Below are positions 42,488 to 52,442 of a DNA stretch of 64,000 nucleotides, piece after piece (the first letter of the stretch is position 1; the number at the start of each line of letters is the position of its first letter). The position numbers were made by a program, and so were the translations under genes. The notes under the pieces are model-generated. The model made no database searches. It saw only the letters and a list, made by a program, of their open reading frames with translations, and was not told where the DNA came from. Origin of the DNA: Pseudomonas sp. SLFW (lineage in GTDB: Bacteria > Pseudomonadota > Gammaproteobacteria > Pseudomonadales > Pseudomonadaceae); NCBI RefSeq assembly GCF_009905615.1, contig NZ_JAAAKW010000022.1:1-64000 (forward strand), in the 5' to 3' direction.

Positions 42488-44071
42488 TCATGCGATGACG
42501 TCGCTGCTCCACTCGCCATTCACCAGGCGCTTGAGGCCCAGCGGGTTGGCGTTTTGCAGCGCGGCCGGGAGCAGGCTGTCCGGGTAGTTCTGGTAGCAGA
42601 CCGGACGCAGGAAACGGTCGATGGCCAGGGTGCCGACGGAGGTGCCCCGCGCGTCGGAAGTAGCCGGGAAGGGGCCACCGTGGACCATCGCGTCAGACAC
42701 TTCCACACCGGTCGGGTAGCCGTTGACCAGGATGCGGCCGACTTTCTCTTCCAGCACCGGCACCAGCCATTGGTATTTCTGCAGGTCAGCGGTTTCACCG
42801 ATCAGCGTGGCGGTCAGTTGGCCGCGCAACGCTTGCAGCGCCGCTTTCAGTTCGGCGTCGTCCGCCACTTCGATCAGCAGCGTCGTCGGGCCGAAAACTT
42901 CTTCCTGCAGCAGTTCGTCACCGTTCAGCAGCATGCTCACGTCCGCCTTGAACAGCTGCGGCTGCGCCTGACGACCTTCCTGCGGTTTGCCCGCCAAGTG
43001 CGTGACGCTCGGGTGCGCCAGCAGTTTCTGCACGCCCTTGCCGTAACTGCGCAGGCCGCCTTCGTTGAGCATGGTCTGTGGCGCTTGCCCGCCCATGTGC
43101 TCTTTCAGCTGCTCAGTGAACGCGGTCAGGGCAGGGGAGCGAATGCCGATGACCACGCCCGGGTTGGTGCAGAACTGGCCTGCGCCCAGCACAACGGACG
43201 CCGCCAGCTCACCGGCAATGGTCGCGCCACGGGCTGTCAGAGCGCCAGGCAACAACACCACCGGGTTGATGCTCGACATTTCGGCAAACACCGGAATCGG
43301 CTGTGGACGCTCGGCGGCCAGTTTGCACAGGGCGGTGCCACCGTGCAGCGAACCGGTGAAACCCACGCCCTGAATCGCCGGATGCTTGACCAGACCTTCG
43401 CCGACGCCGCTGCCGAAGATCATGTTGAACACACCTTTCGGCATGCCGGTTTTGTCGGCGGCACGCACGATGGCCTGGCCGACCAGGTCAGCGGTTGCCA
43501 TATGGCCGCTGTGGGCCTTGACCACCACTGGGCAACCGGCCGCCAATGCGGAAGCGGTGTCGCCCCCGGCAGTGGAGAAGGCCAACGGGAAGTTGCTGGC
43601 ACCGAAGACAGCAATCGGGCCGACGCCGATGCGCAGCTGGCGCAGGTCGACGCGAGGCAGCGGTTTGCGATCCGGCAGGGCCTGGTCAATACGTGCGCCG
43701 AGGAAGTCGCCGCGACGCAGGACTTTGGCAAACAGACGCATCTGGCCGCTGGTACGACCGCGCTCGCCCTGGATACGACCCGCAGGCAATGCGGTTTCCT
43801 GGCAGACCAGTGCGACGAAGTCATCGCCCAATGCATCCAGCTCGTCGGCAATAGCGTCGAGGAACTCAGCGCGGCGAGCCGGGCTCAACTGGCGGTAGTC
43901 GAGAAAAGCGTCTTTGGCAGCGAGGGCGGCAGCGTCGATTTCGCCGTCCGTGGCCTGATGGAAAGCGTAAGGCAGGGCTTCGCCAGTAGTGGCATCCAGA
44001 CTCTTGTGGCGTGCTTCGCCGAGGCCGCTGCGGGCGCCGCCGATGAAGTTCTGGCCGAGAACATTAGGCAT
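42488..44071 (-). CDS. Alpha-ketoglutaric semialdehyde dehydrogenase (NADP+-type ALDH)
   Basis: A 527-residue aldehyde dehydrogenase of the 2,5-dioxopentanoate dehydrogenase group, the last step of non-phosphorylative sugar acid and hydroxyproline breakdown to 2-oxoglutarate. Markers are FGASNFPLAFSTAGGDTASALAAGCPVVVKAH (cofactor), FTGSLHGG, PVFAEMSSINPV (general base region) and GAGQFCTNPG with the catalytic cysteine. Monocistronic, ending in an intrinsic terminator; no sugar-acid dehydratase is adjacent, so the exact pathway is open. Confidence 0.92.
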   Translation of the reverse strand: MPNVLGQNFIGGARSGLGEARHKSLDATTGEALPYAFHQATDGEIDAAALAAKDAFLDYRQLSPARRAEFLDAIADELDALGDDFVALVCQETALPAGRIQGERGRTSGQMRLFAKVLRRGDFLGARIDQALPDRKPLPRVDLRQLRIGVGPIAVFGASNFPLAFSTAGGDTASALAAGCPVVVKAHSGHMATADLVGQAIVRAADKTGMPKGVFNMIFGSGVGEGLVKHPAIQGVGFTGSLHGGTALCKLAAERPQPIPVFAEMSSINPVVLLPGALTARGATIAGELAASVVLGAGQFCTNPGVVIGIRSPALTAFTEQLKEHMGGQAPQTMLNEGGLRSYGKGVQKLLAHPSVTHLAGKPQEGRQAQPQLFKADVSMLLNGDELLQEEVFGPTTLLIEVADDAELKAALQALRGQLTATLIGETADLQKYQWLVPVLEEKVGRILVNGYPTGVEVSDAMVHGGPFPATSDARGTSVGTLAIDRFLRPVCYQNYPDSLLPAALQNANPLGLKRLVNGEWSSDVIA

Positions 44072-44594
44072 CTGCTTCTCCTGTTATTGTTGGGTCGAAA
44101 CGGTCGGACAAGGTGTCTGACGAGGAATCGGTAAAAGTGCGTGAAGCGTGCCGCCGATAACGCCGGGCGGGTCATCGCAGTTGACAGTCATCATACAACT
44201 GCATTTTTGTGGCCGCAAGGGAAGGGGCGATTCCGGTTGGATGCCGACACTCAAGGGTAGCGGCACGGGTTGTGTCGTTCGCAGCATGGCAGCACGCCGC
44301 AAACCTCTGTGGAAGCGGATTTATTCTGGGCTGCATTCCGACAAAGGGGGGACAGGCGGTGGAGATGTAGCGGCTGAACCGGCCCTTTCGCGAATGAATT
44401 CGCTCCCACAGAAGATCGAGGCCAGACGCGAGATCCCGGCGCGCCGTCGTGCCCTGTAGCAGGCGGGCTTGCCGAACGCGGCGATCCTGCGGGCGCCCCC
44501 GACAATGGCCCCCTGAGCTTTCACCAAATTGGCCGTTTTACCCGCAGCGTCCAACGCATAACCTCGCCATCTGCCCACGATTCCGAGCATCGAC
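44072..44594. other. Intergenic region with hybrid REPIN
   Basis: 523 bases: promoter area of the dehydrogenase gene, hybrid REPIN 10 at 44307-44411, and a leader for the CMD gene. No credible gene is seen. Confidence 0.6.
44307..44411. repeat. REPIN 10, hybrid form
   Basis: The right arm is canonical (TTTCGCGAATGAATTCGCTC), but the left arm departs after GAAGCGGATTTATTCTGGGC and continues CTGCATTCCGACAAAG. The same replacement (ATTCTGGGC...CCGAC) occurs in REPIN 12, so it is a shared variant, not random decay. Confidence 0.8.
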
Positions 44595-45020
44595 ATGCCG
44601 TCCCGAACCGATATTCATCAGGCATCACCCACGGCCATGAAGGCGATGCAAGCCGTGGAGCAGGCTGTGAGTCATTTGCCCCTGGAAGCGTCGCTGGTGG
44701 CGTTGGTGAAACTGCGGGTCTCGCAGCTCAACGGGTGCGCGGCATCGGTGGATCGCTACGCCCATGAGGCGAGTCTGCAAGGAGAGTCCGAGCGCAGGCT
44801 CTATACCGTGGCGGTGTGGCGTGAATCTCCCTTGTTCAGCGACCGCGAACAGGCGGCGTTGAACTGGGCCGAGTGCATCACCCGAATCGCTGCGAGCCAC
44901 GCCCCCGACGCCGATTATGACCAACTGTCGCAGCGCTTCAGCGAAGCCGAACGGGTGGACCTGACGTTGTTGATTGCCACCGTAAACAGTTGGAACCGGC
45001 TGACAGTGTGTTTCCGCTGA
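44595..45020 (+). CDS. CMD/AhpD-like protein lacking the second cysteine
   Basis: A 141-residue carboxymuconolactone-decarboxylase-fold protein. The AhpD-type site reads LNGCAASVDRYAHEA, so the usual CxxC is CxxS and the resolving cysteine is missing; the downstream histidine is kept. A peroxidase reaction through a CxxC disulfide is therefore unlikely without another thiol. It is convergent with a MocR gene whose other side carries a paralogue with intact CxxC. Confidence 0.88.
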   Translation: MPSRTDIHQASPTAMKAMQAVEQAVSHLPLEASLVALVKLRVSQLNGCAASVDRYAHEASLQGESERRLYTVAVWRESPLFSDREQAALNWAECITRIAASHAPDADYDQLSQRFSEAERVDLTLLIATVNSWNRLTVCFR

Positions 45021-45032
45021 CGGCCGGGCGTC

Positions 45033-46466
45033 CTACGCAATCTGTCCCAGCACATCCCGCAACCGGTCCAGCGCCGGGTCGATGTCGAGGGTTTCGATGG
45101 CACCGAACCCCAGCATCAGGCCATCCCGGGTTGGGGCGCTGTGATAGAAACCGGTCAGCGGGTACAGCCCGATCTCGACCTTGCGCGCCAACTCCACCAA
45201 CAGCCGCAGGTTGATCGGCACCTTGAACATCACTGCCATGTGAAAGCCCGCCGTGCACGGAATCGCTTCCAGCCAGGGCGACAGGTCGCCCGCCAGACGC
45301 GCCAGTATCCGCTCGCGACGCCCGGCATAGATCCCGTGACAGCGGCGGATGTGCTTGTTCAGCAACCCCTCGCTGATGAATTTCGCCAAGGCCCATTGGG
45401 GCAGGGTGCTGGTGTGCCAGTCGGTCAGCTGTTTAGCCTTGATCACGGCCTCCAGAATGGCGCTCGGCAGCACCGCATAGCCCAACCGCAGCTCTGGCAA
45501 TAGGGTTTTGGAAAAGGTCCCGACGTACGCCACGACGCCGAACCGATCCATGCTCTGCAACGAATCCGTGGGGCGCCCTTCGTAGCGAAATTCGCTGTCG
45601 TAATCGTCCTCGATGATGATCGCGCCGATACGGCTGGCCTTCTCCAGCAAGGCTTCCCGACGCGCCGCACTCATGGGCATGCCCAGCGGCATCTGGTGAG
45701 ACGGGGTGACGTAGATCACGTGGGCGTCCTCGGGAATGCCGTCGACGATGATGCCTTCTTCGTCCACCGGCACGCTGACCACATTCGCGCCCTGAGCCGC
45801 GAACAGCAGCCGCGCCGGGGTGTAGCCGGGGTCTTCCATGGCCACGGTGCAACCGGGCTCGAGCAAGACGCGGGCAATCAGGTCGAGCGCCTGCTGCGCG
45901 CCGTTGCACACCACCACGTCGTCGGCGCTGCATTTCACGCCACGGGCAAACGCGATGTGTCCGGCGATGGCGTGACGCAGCGGCGCGACGCCTTCTGGCT
46001 GGCTGTAGAAACCCCGGGCCTGAGACATCTGCCGCAAGGCGTACTGGGTGCAGCGTCGCCAGTCGTCATGGGGGAATTGGGTCTTGGCCGTGGCGCCACC
46101 AATGAAGTCGCACCGCAGCGTGCCCTCCAGCGTGGGGTGTCTCAGGGGCAGCGAGATGTCCTGCCACTTTCTCACCACCTTTTGACTGGCGAGGTCCGAG
46201 CGAGTCGAGCTGCGTTGGGGTTGAGCGCTCAGGGTGTTGACGAATGTCCCGCTGCCAATCTTACCCACCAGAAAGTTTTCGTAGGTCAGCCGGCTATAAG
46301 TGTCGGAAATGGTCTTGCGGGACAATCCCAATTGCGCCGCGAGCAGGCGGCTCGGAGGCAGTTGAACCCCGGCGGCCAGGCGCCCGGATTCGATGCTGTC
46401 GCGCAGTTGCTGGTACAGCTGATTCGCCAGGTCCTTGCGGCCTTGAATGACGATGTGAAGTTCCAC
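45033..46466 (-). CDS. MocR/PdxR-family regulator (GntR HTH plus aminotransferase domain)
   Basis: A 477-residue PLP-binding regulator: winged GntR HTH at about 10-75 (LANQLYQQLRDSIESGRLAAG, LAAQLGLSRKTISDTYSRL), linker, then a fold type I aminotransferase domain (VVCNGAQQALDLIARVLLEPG, EDDYDSEFRY) with the Schiff-base lysine in GTFSKTLLPELRLGY. MocR members sense amino acids or PLP. It lies between two CMD genes and diverges from the second, which is its likely target (inference). Confidence 0.93.
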   Translation of the reverse strand: MELHIVIQGRKDLANQLYQQLRDSIESGRLAAGVQLPPSRLLAAQLGLSRKTISDTYSRLTYENFLVGKIGSGTFVNTLSAQPQRSSTRSDLASQKVVRKWQDISLPLRHPTLEGTLRCDFIGGATAKTQFPHDDWRRCTQYALRQMSQARGFYSQPEGVAPLRHAIAGHIAFARGVKCSADDVVVCNGAQQALDLIARVLLEPGCTVAMEDPGYTPARLLFAAQGANVVSVPVDEEGIIVDGIPEDAHVIYVTPSHQMPLGMPMSAARREALLEKASRIGAIIIEDDYDSEFRYEGRPTDSLQSMDRFGVVAYVGTFSKTLLPELRLGYAVLPSAILEAVIKAKQLTDWHTSTLPQWALAKFISEGLLNKHIRRCHGIYAGRRERILARLAGDLSPWLEAIPCTAGFHMAVMFKVPINLRLLVELARKVEIGLYPLTGFYHSAPTRDGLMLGFGAIETLDIDPALDRLRDVLGQIA

Positions 46467-46670
46467 GCACAGCTCCCAGGCTCAGCGTCCACGATCCGGA
46501 ATTCTAGTCAGTGGGCGAGGAAGCGGTATAGCTGCGCAGCGAAAAAACCGGCAATTGGTCTCCTGACCGATGCGCAATGGTGCGGTGAAAACCTTCGGGA
46601 TTGGACGTCGCGTCCGTCCGCGCCGCCCCTTAGGCTGGGGGCCGTGATCATTGAGAAACCGTGAGCTCCC

Positions 46671-47111
46671 ATGGCGCTTCGTCTGGACTACTACACCGCA
46701 TCCCCGGCAGCGCTCAAAGCGCTCATCCTGCTGGAAGCGGCCAATTTCGACCTCTGCATTGAAAGACCGCTGATGGAGCTGATCAAGCTACGCGTCTCGC
46801 AGCTCAACGACTGTGCATTCTGCGCCGACATGCACGCCACCGACGCCCGTCTGAACGGTGAAAGCCCGCAGCGTCTGCATGCGCTGACGGTTTGGCGCAC
46901 GTCGGACCTGTTCACGCCGCGAGAGCGGGCGGCGCTGGCGTGGTGTGAGGCGGTAACGTTGTTGTCACCGGAGGGGCCACCGGCGGCGTTGTACGAAGCA
47001 TTGTGCGCCTATTTCTCCGAGCGGGAACGGGTGGACCTGACGGTGGGGATCGCCACCATCAACTGCTGGAATCGCATGGCCGTGGGGTTTCGCAAGGGGC
47101 CTGCGGTTTGA
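46671..47111 (+). CDS. Carboxymuconolactone decarboxylase/AhpD-like protein
   Basis: A 146-residue alkylhydroperoxidase-like protein with an intact redox site: QLNDCAFCADMHATDAR (CxxC-x3-H). The N-terminus RLDYYTASPAALKAL aligns with the paralogue at 44595, of which this is the complete version. It diverges from the MocR gene, with about 200 bases between starts. It may reduce peroxides or act on a small substrate; unknown. Confidence 0.9.
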   Translation: MALRLDYYTASPAALKALILLEAANFDLCIERPLMELIKLRVSQLNDCAFCADMHATDARLNGESPQRLHALTVWRTSDLFTPRERAALAWCEAVTLLSPEGPPAALYEALCAYFSERERVDLTVGIATINCWNRMAVGFRKGPAV

Positions 47112-47180
47112 GGGCAAACCCGCTATCCTGCCCGCTGCTTTTTTTACCCCCTTTCAAATGCAGCCGGACGGATATCACAC

Positions 47181-47828
47181 ATGGAGTTCACCAGCGGCTT
47201 TTTGCTGAGCCTTTCGTTGTGCCTGGACATTGGCGTGGCCAACATCGCGATGATCACGCTGGCGATGCAACGGGGCTATCTGCAAGGGTTCTGGCTGGGG
47301 CTGGGCACCTGTTTCGGTGATCTGTTCTACGCCATTCTGGCGCTGGCGGGCATGACCGTGCTGTTGCAATACGAATGGGTGCGCTGGGGGTTATGGCTCG
47401 GGGGTTCGGTGCTGTTGATCGGCTTCGCGGTGAAGATGGTGATTGCCGCGTTGTCCAGCCACGGTGGCCTGGCCGTGGCCGGGGAGGCGGACAATCGCTC
47501 TGGGTTGAGGGAGTTTTCGCGAGGGGTGTTTCTTGCGGTGTCGTCGCCCACGGCCATCCTCTGGTTCGCGGCAGTGGGCGGGACGCTGATCTCGCGGGCG
47601 GGCGGACACGGCTCCCTCAGCACCGCGTTTTTTCTGTCCGGTTTCTTCAGCGCGGGCGTGGCCTGGTGCGTGTTCATCTGCTTCGCGGCCAGCCATGGCG
47701 GGCGATTGTTGGGGGATCGGCTGCTGAAATACTCGTACTGGGTGTCGGCAGCGATCTTCTGTTACTTCGCTGTGTTCGTGATCGTGTCCGGGTATCACGA
47801 ATTCATCGTCAACGCGACGCGGGGGTAA
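47181..47828 (+). CDS. LysE-family amino acid exporter
   Basis: A 215-residue LysE/RhtB-type inner-membrane exporter with about six hydrophobic segments; LSLCLDIGVANIAMITLAMQRGYLQGFWLGLG and AVSSPTAILWFAAVGGTL are family features. It starts 70 bases after the CMD gene on the same strand, so the MocR-CMD-LysE group could respond to and export an amino acid (inference). ATG 47181 was kept. Confidence 0.92.
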   Translation: MEFTSGFLLSLSLCLDIGVANIAMITLAMQRGYLQGFWLGLGTCFGDLFYAILALAGMTVLLQYEWVRWGLWLGGSVLLIGFAVKMVIAALSSHGGLAVAGEADNRSGLREFSRGVFLAVSSPTAILWFAAVGGTLISRAGGHGSLSTAFFLSGFFSAGVAWCVFICFAASHGGRLLGDRLLKYSYWVSAAIFCYFAVFVIVSGYHEFIVNATRG

Positions 47829-47987
47829 GCCGAACCGAGGCGCCATCTGTTCTTCAAACACCGAACGTTTACGTCCATGGGCGCTCATAGACATAAGCAA
47901 CGGCGTAGACAGGATCGTCCCCAGCCGCGCGTTTGAGCGTGTGGGACGACCTCTCCAAATCCCTTTGAAGACGGAACCCTGGACCCT

Positions 47988-50057
47988 ATGACCACACCGG
48001 ACAAGCAGTACGTGGAATGGCTGGTTGAGCAATCGATGCTCAACGCCGCACAACAACGCGCCAAGCTCTATGGCGGCCAGGGGCGGCTCTGGCAACGGCC
48101 TTACGCGCAGGCCCGCCCTCGGGACGCTTCAGCGATTGCGTCGGTGTGGTTCACCGCCTACCCGGCGTCGATCATCACCCGTGAAGGCGGCTCGGTGCTG
48201 GAAGCACTGGGGGATGAAAAGCTCTGGCACGCCTTGTCCGAGATTGGCATTCAAGGCATCCACAACGGCCCGCTCAAAGCCTCCGGTGGCCTCAAGGGGC
48301 GGCAGAAAACCCCAAGCATCGACGGCAATTTCGACCGCATCAGCTTCGAGGTCGATGCCGAACTGGGCACTGACGCGCAGTTTCTCAGCCTCAGCCGCAT
48401 CGCCGCCGCGCACAACGCGGTGATCGTCGATGACGTGATCCCGTCCCATACCGGCAAAGGCGCGGATTTCCGTCTGGCCGAGCTGGCCTACGAGGAATAT
48501 CCCGGCCTGTACCACATGGTCGAGATCAAAGAAGAAGACTGGTCGCTGCTGCCCGACGTCCCCGCTGGGCGCGACGCCATCAACCTGCCGCCCGCGACCG
48601 TGGATGCCTTGCGCGACAAGCATTACATCGTCGGTCAGCTGCAGCGGGTGATCTTTTTCGAACCGGGGGTCAAGGAAACCGACTGGAGCACCACACCTGT
48701 CATCACCGGCGTGGACGGCAAAGACCGGCGCTGGGTGTACCTGCATTACTTCAAGGAAGGCCAACCGTCGCTGAACTGGCTGGACCCGAGCTTCGCCGCG
48801 CAACAGATGATCATCGGCGACGCGCTGCACGCCATCGACGTGATGGGCGCGCGGGTGTTGCGTCTCGACGCCAACGGCTTCCTTGGCGTCGAGCGCAAGG
48901 CCGATGGCACCGCGTGGTCGGAAAGCCATCCGCTGGCGATTACCGGCAACCAGTTGCTGGCGGGCGCGATCCGCAAGGCCGGGGGCTTCAGTTTTCAGGA
49001 GCTGAACCTGACCATCGACGACATCGCTGCCATGTCCCACGGCGGCGCCGACCTGTCCTATGACTTCATCACCCGTCCGGCCTACCAGCACGCGCTGCTG
49101 ACCGGCCGCACCGAGTTTTTGCGGCTCATGCTGCGCCAGGTCCATGACTTCGGGATCGATCCCGCGTCGCTGATCCACGCTTTGCAGAACCACGACGAGC
49201 TGACCCTGGAGCTGGTGCATTTCTGGACGCTGCACGCCCATGATCAATACCTGTACATGGGCCAGACCTTTCCCGGCAATATCCTGCGCGAGCACATTCG
49301 CGAAGAGATGTATGAACGCCTCGCTGGCGAACATGCGCCTTACAACCTCAAGTTCGTGACCAATGGGGTGTCGTGCACCACCGCCAGCATTATCACAGCG
49401 GCGCTGGGCATTCGTGAGTTGGACACCATCACCGCCGACGACGTGAACAAGATTCAGCACATCCACCTGTTGCTGGTGATGTTCAACGCCATGCAGCCGG
49501 GGGTGTTCGCACTGTCGGGCTGGGATTTGGTGGGGGCGCTGCCGCTGCCCGCCGAGCAGGTCGCGCACCTGATGGGCGATGGCGACACCCGCTGGATTCA
49601 TCGCGGCGCCTACGATCTGGTGGACCTGGACCCCAGCGCTGAAACCTCAGCGGGCGGCATGCCGCGTCCGACCGCGCTATACGGCAGCCTGGTCGAACAG
49701 CTGCAACGGCCGGACTCGTTCGCCTCGCAGTTGAAGAAAATCCTCGCCGTGCGCCGCGCCTACGACATCGCCGCCAGTCGCCAGATTATGATCCCTGACG
49801 TCGAGCATCCGGGCCTGCTGATCATGGTCCACGAACTGCCGGCCGGGAAAGGCACGCAGATCACCGCGCTCAACTTCAGCGCCGAATCCATCGTCGAAAC
49901 CCTGCACCTGCCGGGCATCGCACCGGGGCCGGTGGTGGATATCATCAACGAGCGGGTCGAGGGCGATCTGACGGAAGAGGGTGAGTTCACCATTACGCTG
50001 GATGCCTACGAAGGCTTGGCGTTGCGGGTCGTGAGCATGGTGGCGCCGATGATGTAA
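47988..50057 (+). CDS. treS: TreS-like GH13 enzyme (trehalose synthase family)
   Basis: A 689-residue GH13 protein resembling the short Pseudomonas trehalose synthase-like enzyme, without a fused maltokinase. Catalytic residues are visible: D294 (RLDANGF), E338 (FQELNL) and D403 (QNHDEL). The (beta/alpha)8 barrel begins near residue 70 and a beta-domain ends the protein. Family members interconvert maltose and trehalose. It is alone, not with glgE, glgB or treYZ, so the physiological role is uncertain. Confidence 0.8.
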   Translation: MTTPDKQYVEWLVEQSMLNAAQQRAKLYGGQGRLWQRPYAQARPRDASAIASVWFTAYPASIITREGGSVLEALGDEKLWHALSEIGIQGIHNGPLKASGGLKGRQKTPSIDGNFDRISFEVDAELGTDAQFLSLSRIAAAHNAVIVDDVIPSHTGKGADFRLAELAYEEYPGLYHMVEIKEEDWSLLPDVPAGRDAINLPPATVDALRDKHYIVGQLQRVIFFEPGVKETDWSTTPVITGVDGKDRRWVYLHYFKEGQPSLNWLDPSFAAQQMIIGDALHAIDVMGARVLRLDANGFLGVERKADGTAWSESHPLAITGNQLLAGAIRKAGGFSFQELNLTIDDIAAMSHGGADLSYDFITRPAYQHALLTGRTEFLRLMLRQVHDFGIDPASLIHALQNHDELTLELVHFWTLHAHDQYLYMGQTFPGNILREHIREEMYERLAGEHAPYNLKFVTNGVSCTTASIITAALGIRELDTITADDVNKIQHIHLLLVMFNAMQPGVFALSGWDLVGALPLPAEQVAHLMGDGDTRWIHRGAYDLVDLDPSAETSAGGMPRPTALYGSLVEQLQRPDSFASQLKKILAVRRAYDIAASRQIMIPDVEHPGLLIMVHELPAGKGTQITALNFSAESIVETLHLPGIAPGPVVDIINERVEGDLTEEGEFTITLDAYEGLALRVVSMVAPMM

Positions 50058-50070
50058 AGGCTGCGAACCC

Positions 50071-50178
50071 TGTGGGGGGCGCCGGAGGTTACGACGGCGG
50101 CCAAGCGGACTGTCAGGCAGTTTGTCTGTGACTGATCCACCGCTTTCGCTGCCGTCGTAACCTCCGGCGTTTCCCACA
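50071..50178. repeat. Inverted pair of the GCCGGAGGTTACGACGGC repeat
   Basis: Left copy TGTGGGGGGCGCCGGAGGTT... and right copy CGCTTTCGCTGCCGTCGTAA... are inverted around about 50 bases. Same family as 463-499 and 26021-26177. Confidence 0.85.
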
Positions 50179-50212
50179 ATGTGAACTGCCCTCAATATTC
50201 TGGAAACTTCCC

Positions 50213-51361
50213 TTGTCCATCGCCCAACCCGCTCACAGACCGACCCTCATTCACCTCTGGAGCTACCGCCTGACGTTCCTGCTGTCCGGCATGGCGCTCG
50301 GGGCGTGGGCGCCGTTGGTGCCGTTTGCCCGGGACCGTGCGGGGCTGGAAGAGGCCGAATTGGGGTTGCTGTTGCTGTGCTTCGGCGTAGGTTCGATGCT
50401 GGCGATGCCACTGGCTGGCGCCTTGACCACGCGCAAGGGCTGCCGCTTCGTGGCGCTGATCGGCGGGGCCTTGATTTGCAGCATGTTGCCGCTGCTTGCC
50501 ACGCTGTCGTCGTTCACTGCGCTCGCCCTGGCCCTGGCGGTTTTCGGGGCGGGGTTGGGCAGCATCGACGTGGCGATGAACGTGCAAGGACTGATGGTGG
50601 AACAGGATCATCGGCGCCCGCTGATGTCAGGGTTTCACGGGCTGTTCAGTCTGGGCGGGATCGTCAGTGCGGGCGCCATGGGGTTGATGCTGTGGAGTGG
50701 CGCGTCGCCGTTATTCGCCGTGTCGGTGATGGTGGTAATTGTCGCGGGCACGTTGCTGAGCCAGGCCCGATACTTGCTGCCATTCAGCGCGGACGACCCT
50801 TCGACGCCTTTCTCATGGCCGACGGTGAAGGTGCTGATCATCGGCCTGCTGTGCTTCATTGCGTTGCTGGTGGAAGGCGCGATTCTTGACTGGAGCGCAG
50901 TGTTTCTCAACCGTGCTCATCAGATTGACCTGTCGGTCGCGGGGGGCGCTTACGCAGTGTTTTCGCTTGCCATGGCAGCGGGCCGGTTTTCCGGCGATGC
51001 CTTGAGGAAGCGCTTCGGTGCGGTGAAACTGCTGATCGGCGGCGGCCTGCTGGTCATGCTCGGTTTTGCCATGGCGGTGCTGTTACAACCGTGGCCGCTG
51101 TTCTTGCTCGGCTTTGCGTTGATCGGTCTGGGTTTGTCCAACACGTTCCCGGTTTACTGTTCCATCGTCGGTGCGCAAACAGCGATGCCCGCCGGGTTGG
51201 GCATCGCGGTCATCACCGGAATCGGTTATTGCGGGATTCTGCTGGGGCCGGCGCTGATCGGCTTTGCCGCACACTTCGTCGGCTTGCGCGACGCACTGTT
51301 GTGCGTCGGCACCTTGCTGTTGGCGCAGGTGCTCAGCGCGCGGGCATTGGCCAAGGGCTGA
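50213..51361 (+). CDS. MFS transporter
   Basis: A 382-residue major facilitator with about 12 hydrophobic segments. The loop 2-3 signature region reads GALTTRKGCR and the middle loop separates two six-helix halves; SGFHGLFSLGGIV is typical of the FucP/YbjJ-like subgroup. The start is a TTG at 50213; no ATG precedes the first helix (LIHLWSYRLTFLLSGM), so TTG is likely but weakly supported by a GGAAAC site. Substrate unknown. Confidence 0.87.
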   Translation: MSIAQPAHRPTLIHLWSYRLTFLLSGMALGAWAPLVPFARDRAGLEEAELGLLLLCFGVGSMLAMPLAGALTTRKGCRFVALIGGALICSMLPLLATLSSFTALALALAVFGAGLGSIDVAMNVQGLMVEQDHRRPLMSGFHGLFSLGGIVSAGAMGLMLWSGASPLFAVSVMVVIVAGTLLSQARYLLPFSADDPSTPFSWPTVKVLIIGLLCFIALLVEGAILDWSAVFLNRAHQIDLSVAGGAYAVFSLAMAAGRFSGDALRKRFGAVKLLIGGGLLVMLGFAMAVLLQPWPLFLLGFALIGLGLSNTFPVYCSIVGAQTAMPAGLGIAVITGIGYCGILLGPALIGFAAHFVGLRDALLCVGTLLLAQVLSARALAKG

Positions 51362-51367
51362 GCCGGT

Positions 51368-52213
51368 TCAATGCGCGATGAGCCGCTGCGCCAGTTCGGG
51401 CAGTAGCACTTCGCAGGACGCTTCGATCTTCAGGTCCAGCACGTCGTCCGCCCGGGTCTTGCCGAGGTTGATGGCGATCAGCGGTTTGCCTTGTTCGACG
51501 ATGCGCCGACACAGGCGAAACGCCGAAAATGCCATCAGCGACGACCCCACCACCAGTAAACCGTCCGAGGTTTCCACCCGGTCCATGGCCTTGGCCGCCG
51601 TGGGCGGCGCAACGTTCTCGCCGAAAAACACCACGTCCGGCTTCATGCGTTCGCCGCCGCAATGAGGGCAGTGGGGCACCTGAAAGCGTTCTTCAAAGGC
51701 GGGGTCGAGCAAGGTGTCGCCATCCGGGGCCTGAACCGCATCGACACCGGCCAGGTAGGGGTTCTGCTCCAGTAACGTCAGCTGGATCACGTCGCGCTCG
51801 GTGCGCTGACGGCAATCCAGACACAGCACCCAGTGCAGGCTGCCGTGCAGTTCGATCACGTCATGACTGCCCGCTCGGTCATGGAGCGTGTCTACGTTCT
51901 GGGTGATCACGCCCCGGATCAGTTCGTGTTGTTGCAACGCGGCCAATGCTCCGTGAGCCGCGTTCGGGTGTGCAGCGCGAACACGTGGCCACCCGAGCAT
52001 GGCCCGCGCCCAATACCGGCGGCGCGCTTCGGGGGCGTTGAGGAATTCCTGAAACATCATCGGCTGCCGACCCCGTCGCACGCCTTCGCTGTCACGGTAA
52101 TCGGGGATTCCGGACGAGGTGCTGATGCCTGCGCCCGTCAACACCGTGAACGAGCGTCTGCTCATCCAGTGCAGGAGGGATTCGAGGTGGGAAAGGGCAG
52201 GCGTATCGAACAT
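51368..52213 (-). CDS. NAD-dependent protein deacylase (Sir2 family)
   Basis: A 281-residue sirtuin. The NAD site is GAGISTSSGIPDYRD (residues 22-36); TQNVDTLHDRAG and the catalytic histidine in ELHGSLHW follow, and zinc is held by CLDC and CPHC pairs. The class is that of bacterial NAD-dependent deacetylases. It faces the MFS gene with six bases between the stops, and its upstream region carries two different palindromic repeats. Confidence 0.93.
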   Translation of the reverse strand: MFDTPALSHLESLLHWMSRRSFTVLTGAGISTSSGIPDYRDSEGVRRGRQPMMFQEFLNAPEARRRYWARAMLGWPRVRAAHPNAAHGALAALQQHELIRGVITQNVDTLHDRAGSHDVIELHGSLHWVLCLDCRQRTERDVIQLTLLEQNPYLAGVDAVQAPDGDTLLDPAFEERFQVPHCPHCGGERMKPDVVFFGENVAPPTAAKAMDRVETSDGLLVVGSSLMAFSAFRLCRRIVEQGKPLIAINLGKTRADDVLDLKIEASCEVLLPELAQRLIAH

Positions 52214-52311
52214 GCGCGGGGCCTCGTGATCGTGGCGGGTGGGCTGATACTAAACGAGGTGGAGGATTTGTGCAGAGCAGGTATTGCCTTGAAATCGATG
52301 CTATGGCTCTT

Positions 52312-52401
52312 TGTACAAGTGAGCTTGCTCGCGATTGCAGTGGGCCAGATATCACCCATCTGGCTGACCCTCCGTAATCGCGAGCAAGCTCACTCCTACA
52401 G
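52312..52401. repeat. REP-type palindrome (GAGCAAGCTCACTCC family)
   Basis: Left GTGAGCTTGCTCGCGATTGC and right TAATCGCGAGCAAGCTCAC are inverted; the ends read TGTACAAGTGAG and CTCACTCCTACA. This is the classic fluorescent-Pseudomonas REP core and is different from the REPIN core in this window. Confidence 0.85.
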
Positions 52402-52442
52402 GTTCAGCGGCGCGCCCGTTTTCGAGACGAACATTGGGCTTT

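Noticed and set aside
42554-44134. 526-codon plus-strand frame opposite the aldehyde dehydrogenase
   Set aside because: Shadow; the minus-strand product has full ALDH motifs and a terminator.
48129-49601. 490-codon minus-strand frame opposite treS
   Set aside because: Shadow with no ribosome binding site or family features.
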